Numbered from the stretch's first letter, positions 26,080 through 38,240 are shown. The stretch is DNA of 64,000 nt from Salvelinus alpinus (GCF_045679555.1 NC_092091.1:90862880-90926879); one strand, 5' to 3'. Numbers and translations are program-made. The notes: generated by a model from the sequence alone, not told the origin.

Positions 26080-27908
26080 CTTCTACCGACTCAGAAACCC
26101 GGATCCGGGAGCACCCCCCACCCCCCCACCAGTAAAAAAGCTGAATAGCATAGCTAGCATAGCGTCACAAGTAAATACTAGCATCTAAATATCATTCAAT
26201 CACAAGTCCAAGATACCAGATGAAAGATCCACTTCTTGTGAATCCAGCAATCATTTCTGATTTGTAAAATGTTTTACAGGGAAGACACAATATGTAAATC
26301 TATTAGCTAACCACGTTAGCAAAAGACACCATTTTTCTTTGTCCACCATTTTTTCTCTCCACCAGTAGCTATCACCAATTCGGCCAAATAAAGATATTGA
26401 TAGCCACTAACCAAGAAAAAACCTCATCAGATGACAGTCTGATAACATATTTATTGTATAGGATAGGTTTTGTTAGAAAAATGTGCATATTTCAGGTAGA
26501 AATCATAGTTTACAATTGCACCCACCATCACAACTCGACTAGAATAAATACAGAGAGCAACGTGTATTACCTAATTACTAATCATAAAACATTTCTTAAA
26601 AATACACAGCTCACAGCAATGGAAAGACACAGATCTTGTGAATTCAGACAATATTTCAGATTTTCTAAGTGTTTTACAGCGAAAACACAATAAATCGTTA
26701 TATTAGCATACCACATGTGCAAACGTTACCCCAGCATTAATTCAAGGCAAAGAGAGCAATAACGTTATCACCACCAAAATATATAAATTTTTTCACTAAC
26801 CTTCTCAGAATTCTTCCGATGACACTCCTGTAACATCATATTACAACATACATATAGAGTTTGTTCGAAAATGTGCATATTTAGCCACAAAAATCGTGGT
26901 TATACAATGAGAATAGTAGCCAAACTGGCCAGAAAATGTCGGGCGCCATCTTGGAGAGTGATCTAGTCTAATCTATAACTAATCATAAACTTGACTAAAA
27001 AATACAGGGTGGACAGGAATCGAAAGACAAATTAGTTCTTAATGCAATCGCTGAATTACATTTCTAAAATTATCCTTACTGTGCAATACTGGGTCCGCCA
27101 AAGCGAAGCTACACAAAAAAAAAATGGCGATATATGCGTTTAACATTTTTCAACAGAACAGCGATTTATCATCATAAATAGTTCTTACTATGAGCTGTTC
27201 TTCCATCAGAATCTTGGGCAATGTATCCTTTCTCCGGTCTAATCGTCTTTTGGTCGAAAGATGTCCTCTTGTCCCATCGAAATGGCCACTAACGTTCGGT
27301 ATGTACAGGAAAAGTGCCCAGCTCTTGGAAGGGCGTCACAAAGAAATGCCTCAAAATCGCACTAAACGGATATAAATTGCTATAAAACGGTTTAAATTAA
27401 CTACCTTATGATGTTTTTAACACCTATAACGAGTAAAAACATGACCGGCGATATATTACTGGCTAAACCAAAGCTTGGAAAGAGGCCAGTCCGACGTCCA
27501 TCGTGCGTCAAGCGCAGGGAACAAAAGAAAGGTACATCCGGTCTTTGGCCTTTTATACAGGCCCTGATTGCGCAATCGACTCCATTCAAATTGTCACCAC
27601 TTACTGACATCTAGAGGAAGGCGTAGGCAGTGTTTGTATCCTCATAGCATTCACAGGGACATTAAAACTGACCTGGGACCAGAGGCCAAGATTTCTGAAA
27701 TCTCACTCCCTGTCAGGAAAAGTGCTGTAGAATGAGTTCTGTTCCACTCAGAGACATAATTCCAACGGTTATAGAAACTAGAGAGTGTTTTCTATCCAAT
27801 AATAACAATAATATGCATATTGTACGAGCATGAATTGAGTACTAGGCAGTTTAATTTGGAGACAAATTTATGCTAAGTCGAAACAGCACCCCCTATATTC
27901 GCAAGAAG
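26080..27908. mobile_element. piggyBac-like non-autonomous element, 1,829 bp, TTAA target
   Basis: The element lies between TTAA at 26,076-26,079 and TTAA at 27,909-27,912, both of which belong to minisatellite text (gattaac). Its ends are imperfect inverted repeats: cttctaccga on the left and, reading inward from the right, cttcttgcga. The TTAA target duplication is characteristic of the piggyBac superfamily. No transposase-length frame is present; the longest frame is about 100 codons. It is a non-autonomous derivative. Confidence 0.8.
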
Positions 27909-28170
27909 TTAACAGCAGAATAGTGGATATGTCTCTGAGTATAGTTAGGACATAATGATTAACAGCAGAATAGTGGATATGTCTCTGAGTATAGTTAGGA
28001 CATAATGATTAACAGCAGAATAGTGGATATGTCTCTGAGTATAGTTAGGACATAATGATTAACAGCAGAATAGTGGATATGTCTCTGAGCGTAGTTAGGA
28101 CATAACGATTAACAGCAGAATAGTGGATATGTCTCTGAGCGTAGTTAGGACATAACGATTAACAGCAGAA
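27909..28170. repeat. 50-bp minisatellite, right part
   Basis: Five units of gattaacagcagaatagtgg plus atatgtctctgagtatagtt plus aggacataat. They continue the array broken by the two insertions, are very uniform, and use the ggacata[at][tc]g ending. Confidence 0.95.
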
Positions 28171-28789
28171 TATCCTACAACCACGACATTCATAGTCCTT
28201 TGAATATCACCTTTTCATACACACTAATATCTCAACCTAACTGTTTCAAACAAAGTGTACACTACTCAGCACACCGCTTTAGTTCACTTACTTACCTTGT
28301 ACCGTGACCTGAAGACGTTAGCTTAAAAAGTGTGTGAGGGGCTCAGAGATTGGGGTGGGGGGGTAGGAGTGGGGTTTATAGGTCCCTGTTTCTCACCCCT
28401 TTGTCCTCGTGACGAGCCGGGTCCTGACAGAGGTCAACGTACCATGAAGGAGGTTAAACAAACGGTCGTTAAGCATTTTAATCCCTCCGACGGATAGAGA
28501 GATACAACGATGGAGTGGTTCTACAGATGTGGTATCCTAATTCGAGCCCGTTTACTACAGCAACAGGAAATGTGATTTATTAGGTGAATTGTAATGAATT
28601 GACTTTTTTTTGTAAGTGTTTTTAACATTTTTCGTTAGGGCATATCAAAATCAGAAGTATCATCGTGAAAATTACATATTTTAGAAGCGTTTAAAATAAA
28701 ATCTAATAAACTACAAGTTTTGTATTTCCTGCCGAGCGGGAAAATTCTCATCAAAAAAATAGTGATCAAATTAAGATCCCTACATCTGT
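28171..28789. other. Unassigned sequence, no gene seen
   Basis: Mixed, partly AT-rich sequence of about 620 bp with a short G-rich stretch near 28,350. No long frame, terminal repeat or tandem repeat was found. Confidence 0.5.
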
Positions 28790-28880
28790 ATAGTTTTGCT
28801 CTGAGGCTATGTCCTAAATGGCACCCTATTCCCTTTGTAGTGCACTACATTTGATTACGGTCTATAGGGCCATGGTCTAA
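28790..28880. repeat. Dispersed gtgcactac-type repeat fragment
   Basis: The sequence atggcaccctattccctttg then tagtgcactacatttgatta is one copy of the dispersed motif, in the orientation opposite to those at 36,625. Confidence 0.75.
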
Positions 28881-29044
28881 AATGAGTCGTATAGGCCGTA
28901 TATGAACTATATGAACTAACTCAGATCGGAAGGTTGAGAGTTCGATCCCCGGCCCGAGTCATACCAAACACTGTAAAAATGGGTCCCCGTGCATCTCTGC
29001 CTGGGAACTCAGCAGGAAATAGATTGGGGGTAAAGACCTGTAAC

Positions 29045-30378
29045 AGACTAGTGTTCTGTTCAAGGGGTGTACTGGTACATCAAGCTGTCTCACTACAGAA
29101 ACAGGAGATAGACTAGTGTCCTGTCCAGGGGGTGTACTTGTACATCAAGCTGTCTCACTACAGAAACAGGATATAGACTAGTGTCCTGTCCAGGGGGTGT
29201 CCTGGTACATCAAGCTGTCTCACTACAGAAACAGGAGATAGACTAGTGTCCTGTCCAGGGGGTGTACTGGTACATCAAGCTGCCTCATAACAGAAACAGG
29301 AGATAGACTAGTGTCCTGTCCAGGGGGTGTACTGTACATCAAGCTGTCTCACAACAAAAACAGGAGATAGACTAGTGTCCTGTCCAGGGGGTGTACTGGT
29401 ACATCAAGCTGTCTCACTAGAGAAACAGGATATAGACTAGTGTCCTGTCCAGGGGGTGTCCTGGTACATCAAGCTGTCTCACTACAGAAACAGGAGATAG
29501 ACTAGTGTCCTGTCCAGGGGGTGTACTGTACATCAAGCTGCCTCATAACAGAAACAGGAGATAGACTAGTGTCCTGTCCAGGGGGTGTACTGTACATCAA
29601 TCTGTCTCACTACAGAAACAGGAGATAGACTAGTGTCCTGTCCAGGGGGTGTACTGGTACATCAAGCTGTCTCACTACAGAAACAGGAGATAGACTAGTG
29701 TCCTGTCCAGGGGGTGTACTGTACATCAAGCTGCCTCACTACAGAAACAGGAGATAGACTAGTGTCCTGTCCAGGGGGTGTACTGTACATCAAGCTGTCT
29801 CACTACAGAAACAGGAGATAGACTAGTGTCCTGTCCAGGGGGTGTACTGGTGCATCAAGCTGCCTCACTACAGAAACAGGAGATAGACTAGTGTCCTGTC
29901 CAGGGGGTGTCCTGTACATCAAGCTGTCTCACTACAGAAACAGGAGATAGACTAGTGTCCTGTCCAGGGGGTGTACTGTACATCAAGCTGCCTCATAACA
30001 GAAACAGGAGATAGACTAGTGTCCTGTCCAGGGGGTGTACTGTAATCAAGCTGTCTCACTACAGAAACAGGAGATAGACTAGTGTCCTGTCCAGGGGGTG
30101 TACTGTACATCAAGCTGCCTCACTACAGAAACAGGAGATAGACTAGTGTCCTGTCCAGGGGGTGTACTGTACATCAAGCTGTCTCACTACAGAAACAGGA
30201 GATAGACTAGTGTCCTGTCCAGGGGGTGTACTGTAATCAAGCTGTCTCACTACAGAAACAGGAGATAGACTAGTGTCCTGTCCAGGGGGTGTACTGTAAT
30301 CAAGCTGTCTCACTACAGAAACAGGAGATAGACTAGTGTCCTGTCCAGGGGGTGTACTGTACATCAAGCTGTCTCACT
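29045..30378. repeat. 63-66-bp minisatellite array (about 21 copies)
   Basis: Unit contains gactagtgtcctgtccaggg, ggtgtactgtacatcaagct and gtctcactacagaaacagga. Length varies through tactggtac or tactgtac, and through loss of ac in tgtaatcaag. Confidence 0.95.
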
Positions 30379-30409
30379 CCAATGCTCCTAGGAGCCATTC
30401 TGGCTCGTA

Positions 30410-30530
30410 CAAGGCTAGGCTATCTACTCTGGCCAAAAGTAGTGCACTATGTAGGGAATAGGGTTCCATAGGGCTCTGGTCTAAAGTAGTGCACTATATA
30501 GGGAATAGGGCACCATTTCAGATTAATCCC
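30410..30530. repeat. Dispersed gtgcactat-type repeat, two units
   Basis: Two copies of agtagtgcactat[ag]tagggaa plus tagggttccatagggctctg, the same motif as at 36,625-36,770. Confidence 0.8.
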
Positions 30531-30711
30531 CAGACACCAACTGTGTTAAAACTGAACTCAAACAACCTGGACAGCACAGCTGCACTCAGACCTACAGACA
30601 ACTAGATTAAAGATAATCACATCTCACTAACTGGTATAGGAAATACTGAAGATAATCACATCTCACTAACTGGTACAGGAAATACTGAAGTCAATCACAT
30701 CTCACACTTGA

Positions 30712-31392
30712 CTGACTGGCTGACTGGCTAACTGATTGACTGACTGACTAGCCGGCTGCCTGGCCGACTGGCCGACTGACCGACTGACTGGCTGACTAAT
30801 AGACTGACTGGCTGGCTGACTGGCTGGCTGACTGACTGATTGACTGACTGACTGATTGTCTGGCTGACTGACCGACTGACTGACTGACTGGCTGACTGAC
30901 TGATTGACTGGCTGACCGGCTGACTGGCTGACCGGCTGACTGGCCAACTGACTGACCGGCTGTCTGGCCGGCAGACCGGCCGACCGACTGGCTGACTGGC
31001 TGACCGGCTTGCTGACTGGCTGACTGACTGGCATATTGACTGACTGGCTGACTGACCGACTGACTGGCTGACTGACTGCCTGACCGGCTGGCTGGCTGAC
31101 TGACCGGCTGACTGACTGGCTGACTGACTGACTGGCTGACTGATTGACTGGCTGGCTGACTGACCGACTGACTGGCTGACCGGCTGACTGATTGATTGGC
31201 TGGCTGACTGACCGGCTGACTGACTGACTGGCTGACTGGTTAACTGACTGACTGGCTGACTGGCTAAATGACTGACTGACTGGCTGACTGGTTAACTGAC
31301 TGACTGACCGGCTGACTGACTGGCTAACTGACTAACTGACTGGCTGACTGGCTAACTGACCGGCTGACTGACTGACTGGCTGACTGGCAGAT
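30712..31392. repeat. (CTGA/CTGG)n tetranucleotide tract
   Basis: About 680 bp of irregular four-base steps (ctga, ctgg, ccga, ccgg, ttga). The Ser/Gln/Pro/Val frame on the minus strand is a product of this tract. Confidence 0.95.
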
Positions 31393-31439
31393 AGAAAGGG
31401 ACCTGTTGGCACTGGGAAAGGTTAAGGAGCAGGCCTGAT

Positions 31440-33840
31440 TAAACCCGGGTAAGGTTAGACAGAGTAGAAAGGGGCCTGTTGGTAAAGGTAGACAGAGTAG
31501 AACGATGCAGGGACAGGGGTTATTCTGAAGGACTGTGGAAGATATAGGGACAGGGGTTATTCTGAAGGACTGTGGAAGATATAGGGACAGGGGTTATTCT
31601 GTAGGACTGTGGAAGAGATAGGGACAGGGGTTATTCTGTAGGACTGTGGAAGATATAGGGACAGGGGTTATTCTGTAGGACTGTGGAAGATATAGGGACA
31701 GGGGTTATTCTGTAGGACTGTGGAAGATATAGGGACAGGGGTTATTCTGAAGGACTGTGGAAGATATAGGGACAGGGGTTATTCTGAAGGACTGTGGAAG
31801 ATATAGGGACAGGGGTTATTCTGTAGGACTGTGGAAGAGATAGGGACAGGGGTTATTCTGTAGGACTGTGGAAGATATAGGGACAGGGGTTATTCTGTAG
31901 GACTGTGGAAGATATAGGGACAGGGGTTATTCTGTAGGACTGTGGAAGATATAGGGACAGGGGTTATTCTGTAGGACTGTGGAAGATATAGGGACAGGGG
32001 TTATTCTGTAGGACTGTGGAAGATATAGGGACAGGGGTTATCCTGTAGGACTGTGGAAGATACAGGGACAGGGGTTATTCTGTTGGACTGTGGAAGATAT
32101 AGGGACAGGGGTTATATTGTAGGACTGTGGAAGAGATAGGGACAGGGGTTATTCTGAAGGACTGTGGAAGAGACAGGGACAGGGGTTATTCTGTAGGACT
32201 GTGGAAGATACAGGGACAGGGGTTATTCTGTAGGACTGTGGAAGATACAGGGACAGGGGTTATTCTGTAGGACTGTGGAAGATACAGGGACAGGGGTTAT
32301 TCTGTTGGACTGTGGAAGATATAGGGACAGGGGTTATTCTGTAGGACTGTGGAAGAGATAGGGACAGGGGTTATTCTGAAGGACTGTGGAAGAGACAGGG
32401 ACAGGGGTTATTCTGTAGGACTGTGGAAGAGACAGGGACAGGGGTTATTCTGTAGGACTGTGGAAGATACAGGGACAGGGGTTATTCTGTAGGACTGTGG
32501 AAGATACAGGGACAGGGGTTATTCTGAAGGACTGTGGAAGAGACAGGGACAGGGGTTATTCTGTAGGACTGTGGAAGAGATAGGGACAGGGGTTATTCTG
32601 TAGGACTGTGGAAGATACAGGGACAGGGGTTATTCTGTAGGACTGTGGAAGAGATAGGGACAGGGGTTATTCTGTAGGACTGTGGAAGATATAGGGACAG
32701 GGGTTATTCTGTAGGACTGTGGAAGATATAGGGACAGGGGTTATTCTGTAGGACTGTGGAAGATATAGGGACAGGGGTTATTCTGTAGGACTGTGGAAGA
32801 TATAGGGACAGGGGTTATTCTGTAGGACTGTGGAAGATATAGGGACAGGGGTTATTCTGTAGGACTGTGGAAGATACAGGGACAGGGGTTATTCTGTTGG
32901 ACTGTGGAAGATATAGGGACAGGGGTTATTCTGTAGGACTGTGGAAGAGATAGGGACAGGGGTTATTCTGAAGGACTGTGGAAGAGACAGGGACAGGGGT
33001 TATTCTGTAGGACTGTGGAAGATACAGGGACAGGGGTTATTCTGTAGGACTGTGGAAGATACAGGGACAGGGGTTATTCTGTAGGACTGTGGAAGATACA
33101 GGGACAGGGGTTATTCTGTTGGACTGTGGAAGATATAGGGACAGGGGTTATTCTGTAGGACTGTGGAAGAGATAGGGACAGGGGTTATTCTGAAGGACTG
33201 TGGAAGAGACAGGGACAGGGGTTATTCTGTAGGACTGTGGAAGAGACAGGGACAGGGGTTATTCTGTAGGACTGTGGAAGATACAGGGACAGGGGTTATT
33301 CTGTAGGACTGTGGAAGATACAGGGACAGGGGTTATTCTGAAGGACTGTGGAAGAGACAGGGACAGGGGTTATTCTGTAGGACTGTGGAAGAGATAGGGA
33401 CAGGGGTTATTCTGTAGGACTGTGGAAGATACAGGGACAGGGGTTATTCTGTAGGACTGTGGAAGATATAGGGACAGGGGTTATTCTGTAGGACTGTGGA
33501 AGAGATAGGGACAGGGGTTATTCTGTAGGACTGTGGAAGATACAGCGACAGGGGTTATTCTGTAGGACTGTGGAAGATACAGCGACAGGGGTTATTCTGT
33601 AGGACTGTGGAAGATATAGGGACAGGGGTTATTCTGTAGGACTGTGGAAGATACAGGGACAGGGGTTATTCTGTAGGACTGTGGAAGATACAGGGACAGG
33701 GATTATTCTGTAGGACTGTGGAAGAGATAGGGACAGGGGTTATTCTGTAGGACTGTGGAAGAGATAGGGACAGGGGTTATTCTGTAGGACTGTGGAAGAT
33801 ACAGGGACAGGGGTTATTCTGTAGGACTGTGGGAGAGATA
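31440..33840. repeat. 37-bp minisatellite array (about 64 copies)
   Basis: A 2.4-kb array with core gggacaggggttattctgta plus ggactgtggaagatata. Variant sites (gaagga, gttgga, agatac, agagat, agagac) recur in the same order from about 32,240-32,650 and 33,070-33,470, showing block duplication. Confidence 0.97.
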
Positions 33841-33954
33841 GGGCGTTCTGAGGCTTGATAATGATAGGCAGAGTTTAAAGAGGACTGCTTGTGGTGGCCG
33901 GCTGGCCGGGTAAAGGACACGCCAGGCTGGATGAGGATCAGGGAGGATCATGGG

Positions 33955-35462
33955 GGGGGGGAGCGGGAATAGAGAGTGAGGGGAGAGGTTGGAGAGGGGT
34001 AGGGGGAGAGGGAAGAGCGGGAAGAGGGGGAAGAGAGGGGGAGGCTGGGAGAGAGAAGGGAGGGAAGAATGGGAAGAGAGGGGGAGGCTGGAAGAGAGAA
34101 GGGAGGAGAGTAGGGGGAAAGCAGGGGAGGATGGGGGAGAGAATGGAGGAGAGTAGGGGGGAAGCAGGGGAGGCTGGGGAGAGAATGGAGGAGAGTAAGG
34201 GGAAAGCAGGGGAGGCTGGGAGAGAGAAGGGAGGAGAGTAAGGGGAAAGCAGGGGAGGCTGGGGGAGAGAAGGGAGGAGAGTAGGGGAAAGCAGGGGAGG
34301 CTGGGGGAGAGAAGGGAGGAGAGTAGGGGTGAGCTGGGGAGGCTGGGAGAGAGAAGGGAGGAGAGTAGGGGAAAGCAGGGGAGGCTGGGGGAGAGAAGAG
34401 AGGAGAGTAGGGGAAAGCTGGGGAGGCTGGGAGAGAGAAGGGAGGAGAGTAGGGGGGAAGCAGGGGAGGCTGAGAGAGAGAAGGGAGGAGAGTAGGGGGG
34501 AAGCAGGGGAGGCTGGGAGAGAGAAGGGAGGAGAGTAGGGGGGAAGCAGGGGAGGCTGAGAGAGAGAAGGGAGGAGAGTAGGGGGGAAGCAGGGGAGGCT
34601 GGGAGAGAGAAGGGAGGAGGGTAGGGGGGAAGCAGGGGAGGCTGGGAGAGAGAAGGGAGGAGAGTAGGGGGGAAGCAGGGGAGGCTGGGAGAGAGAAGGG
34701 AGGAGAGTAGGGGGGAAGCAGGGGAGGCTGGGGGAGAGAAGGGAGGAGAGTAGGGAGAAAGCAGGGGAGGCTGGGAGAGAGAAGGGAGGAGAGTAGGGGG
34801 GAAGCAGGGGAGGCTGGGGGAGAGAAGGGAGGAGAGTAGGGGGGAAGCAGGGGAGGCTGGGGGAGAGAAGGGAGGAGAGTAGGGGGGAAGCAGGGGAGGC
34901 TGGGAGAGAGAAGGGAGGAGAGTAGGGGGGAAGCAGGGGAGGCTGGGGGAGAGAAGGGAGGAGAGTAGGGGGAAAGCAGGGGAGGCTGGGAGAGAGAAGG
35001 GAGGAGGGTAGGGGGGAAGCAGGGGAGGCTGGGAGAGAGAAGGGAGGAGAGTAGGGGGAAGCAGGGGAGGCTGGGGGAGAGAAGGGAGGAGAGTAGGGGG
35101 GAAGCAGGGGAGGCTGGGGGAGAGAAGGGAGGAGAGTAGGGAGAAAGCAGGGGAGGCTGGGAGAGAGAAGGGAGGAGAGTAGGGGGGAAGCAGGGGAGGC
35201 TGGGGGAGAGAAGGGAGGAGAGTAGGGGGGAAGCAGGGGAGGCTGGGGGAGAGAAGGGAGGAGAGTAGGGGGGAAGCAGGGGAGGCTGGGAGAGAGAAGG
35301 GAGGAGAGTAGGGGGGAAGCAGGGGAGGCTGGGGGAGAGAAGGGAGGAGAGTAGGGGGAAAGCAGGGGAGGCTGGGGGAGAGAAAGGAGGAGAGTAGGGG
35401 GGAAGCAGGGGAGGCTGGGGGAGAGAAGGGAGGAGAGTAGGGGAGAAGCAGGGGAGGCTGGG
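33955..35462. repeat. 43-bp polypurine minisatellite (about 35 copies)
   Basis: Nearly pure G/A on the + strand; unit core ggctgggagagagaagggag plus gagagtaggggggaagcagg. The minus-strand frames of 554 and 591 codons through it encode only Pro/Ser/Leu repeats and are rejected as genes. Runs of G and strand asymmetry allow triplex or G-quadruplex structure. Confidence 0.96.
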
Positions 35463-35599
35463 GCTGTCTGCCATCAGAGCAGGGGGTGGTGGTCCACGTG
35501 CCACATCGGTGAGACGGCCCAGTGTACACAGAGAAATATGAGCTAAATAGTCTGGTAATACACACAGACCAAGAGAGACAGAAACACACACAGACAGGG

Positions 35600-35759
35600 A
35601 ACAGATTAACATTAGGGCTCTGGTCTACTATACAGGGAACAGGTTAACATTAGGGCTCTGGTCTACTATACAGGGAACAGGTTAACATTAGGGCTCTGGT
35701 CTACTATACAGGGAACAGGTTAACATTAGGGCTCTGGTCTACTATACAGGGAACAGGTT
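35600..35759 (+). repeat. 38-bp array, left block in forward orientation (about 4 units)
   Basis: About 4.2 units of acaggttaacattagggctc plus tggtctactatacaggga. The block ends at the palindromic junction gaacaggttaacctgttc, centred between 35,759 and 35,760. Confidence 0.96.
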
Positions 35760-36367
35760 AACCTGTTCCCTGTATAGTAGACCAGAGCCCTAATGTTAAC
35801 CTGTTCCCTGTATAGTAGACCAGAGCCCTAATGTTAACCTGTTCCCTGTATAGTAGACCAGAGCCCTAATGTTAACCTGTTCCCTGTATAGTAGACCAGA
35901 GCCCTAATGTTAACCTGTTCCCTGTATAGTAGACCAGAGCCCTAATGTTAACCTGTTCCCTGTATAGTAGACCAGAGCCCTAATGTTAACCTGTTCCCTG
36001 TATAGTAGACCAGAGCCCTAATGTTAACCTGTTCCCTGTATAGTAGACCAGAGCCCTAATGTTAACCTGTTCCCTGTATAGTAGACCAGAGCCCTAATGT
36101 TAACCTGTTCCCTGTATAGTAGACCAGATCCCTAATGTTAACCTGTTCCCTGTATAGTAGACCAGAGCCCTAATGTTAACCTGTTCCCTGTATAGTAGAC
36201 CAGATCCCTAATGTTAACCTGTTCCCTGTATAGTAGACCAGAGCCCTAATGTTAACCTGTTCCCTGTATAGTAGACCAGAGCCCTAATGTTAACCTGTTC
36301 CCTGTATAGTAGACCAGAGCCCTAATGTTAACCTGTTCCCTGTATAGTAGACCAGAGCCCTAATGTT
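35760..36367 (-). repeat. 38-bp array, central inverted block (16 units)
   Basis: Exactly 608 bp, 16 x 38, of the same unit in the opposite orientation (core cctgttccctgtatagtaga). Both edges are palindromic junctions: ggttaacc on the left and taatgttaacatta on the right. Two units carry agatccc in place of agagccc. Confidence 0.96.
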
Positions 36368-36405
36368 AACATTAGGGCTCTGGTCTACTATACAGGGAAC
36401 AGGTT
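36368..36405 (+). repeat. 38-bp array, right block in forward orientation (1 unit)
   Basis: A single forward unit after the inverted block, ending at ggttgtcatt where unique sequence resumes. Confidence 0.94.
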
Positions 36406-36487
36406 GTCATTATGGATGCAGGCTGAATCAGAGCAGCTATAGTTGGTTAAACATGTGGACAGGTCTACAGAACAAGGTCTTGAATAG

Positions 36488-36560
36488 ATCACACACGAAC
36501 ACACACACACACCCACACACACACACCAGCACGCACACACACACACCAGCACACACACAC
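36488..36560. repeat. Imperfect (CA)n microsatellite
   Basis: CA dinucleotides interrupted by ccc, cag and cgc. Confidence 0.9.
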
Positions 36561-36624
36561 CTAAAACCGAAGCTGAAAACAATTATTGGAATTGTTCAGG
36601 AAATAACTTTTACAACAACTACCA

Positions 36625-36770
36625 ACATATGTGCACTATATAGGGGATAGGGTGCCATAGGGCTCTGGTCTAAAGTAGTGTACTATATAGGGAATAGGGT
36701 GCCATAGGGCTCTGGTCTAAAGTAGTGCACTACGTAGGGAATATGGTGTCATTTGGGACGCAGGCATTCC
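36625..36770. repeat. Dispersed gtgcactatatagggaatagg repeat
   Basis: Three consecutive units of gtgcactatataggggatag, gggtgccatagggctctggt, ctaaagta, ending in catttgggacgcaggc. This is the clearest full-form copy of the motif that appears to underlie several arrays in this window. Confidence 0.85.
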
Positions 36771-36986
36771 CCTGGTTTGGTGAGAGTGCAGGTAGGTTAT
36801 AGTGTTGTGTTTCATCTCAATGACTTCCCGTTACATTGGATCGGATAAGTTAACAACTTTAATTTAACATAGGCCTTTATTTTTTATGTATTTTTTGAAG
36901 TACAGGCCTGTATGGGAACGATGATTAAACCTAAAAGATATTTTGGACGAATTACAATAAAATATTTTTTTTAAATCACGAGATCC

Positions 36987-37264
36987 CACTTGGCACAGAC
37001 GTCATTTCAACGTCTAATTTTGATTTACGTTTCAACTTTTCAACTATTGTGAATTCGATGTGAAACTGCAACAACAAACAAAAAAAATCACAATGTCATT
37101 GAATTTAGGTTGAAAGTTAGCGAAACAAATTGGAAATGAATTTACCTTGATGACTTTGTGCAAATCCAATGGGTTGTCCACGTTGATTCAACGTCTTCAC
37201 GTTAATATATTTGGTTGGAATGACGTGGAATCAAACTTTGATTCAACCAGTTTTTTGCCCAGTG
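36987..37264. mobile_element. MITE-like element with CACTGGGCA ends
   Basis: The left end cacttggca and the right end tgcccagtg (reverse complement cactgggca) are inverted repeats with 8 of 9 matches. The interior has repeated ttcaacgtc and gttgattcaacgtc motifs in both directions. The 278-bp length and lack of coding sequence fit a non-autonomous DNA transposon. The superfamily is not certain. Confidence 0.6.
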
Positions 37265-38240
37265 CGGATAGGACGGATGACGAGTCCGCCTATTAAAAGA
37301 CGCAGGCTAGACTTAGTAGGCGAAGTGGTTGATTTCAACATTCAAATTCAAGGTATTTCGAGTGATAAAGGCATAACCATAATAACCATAATTCCTTAGC
37401 AAGCTCATCTTTAAATCTAACGGAGTGAAACAACGCGGCGTCTATCAAGGACACCGGACAGGTTTCTCCGCTCGTAAATGATCAGACGTTAGGCTACACA
37501 TGAAATGACAAATCCGACTTGACAAAACCGTAACATTTTACAAATATTTAGCACAAAGAATAAACCTACAAAACAGGCCAAGTATTTTTATTTTTAATCA
37601 ACAATGTGATTAATTCCAGCACGAAAAAAAAAAAAGAACATTCAACATTGTTTTATCGAATATAGTCCCAATGCGGCATGACTGCGGGAATGTTTTTACA
37701 ATGATGACCGAGAGAAAACGTGTGCATTGGATTCCATAAATAAGTCGTGCTACTCTTTGTGTTATTGATTTACTTAATTATTTTATTTTCTGTGGAGGAA
37801 TTCAATAAACTATTATAGAATCAACTGGACTATATGACGACATAAACAAATTATGTTCCATAAGGTTTGATAAAAAAAAAAAAAAATGTGCCACAAATTC
37901 TCATTAATTTCTTACGATATGTTAATGTTCAACACAAAAGACGGGTTGAAATTACAAAGGACGTGGAAATTCAGTGGGCCCATATGACTATATTTGGGGG
38001 GTTGTATTTTTGAGCTGCATTAATAAACAATGTAAGAAATGCATTGTATGTCTAAGCTGTTTGCGCTCAAGTTTTGAACAATGCAGCATTTCATTTGTTC
38101 ACCAAAGCAGGCTTTCAATACTTCACGTAAATAAATAAAAGTAGCCTAAGTAAATAAATAAATTCACTCAGACTGGTAACTCATAAAATATATAAAATAA
38201 CGTAATTACAATTGTATCGGCTAATTTGTATTTGTTTTTC
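37265..38240. other. AT-rich, largely single-copy sequence upstream of hmx1
   Basis: About 1 kb without tandem repeats, rich in motifs such as attaatt, ttacttaatta and aataaataa. Contains A runs near 37,626 and 37,871. No long frame is present. Its non-repetitive nature, about 5 kb upstream of hmx1 in a repeat-dense region, makes it a candidate for conserved non-coding DNA, but conservation cannot be judged here. Confidence 0.4.

Noticed and set aside
33814-35612. Minus-strand frames of 591 and 554 codons, Pro/Ser/Leu-rich
   Set aside because: They translate the 43-bp purine-rich array in two phases at once. No other gene evidence exists.
35600-36405. Telomere-like TTAGGG in each unit
   Set aside because: Only one TTAGGG occurs per 38-bp unit, not a tandem hexamer run, so it is not interstitial telomeric DNA.
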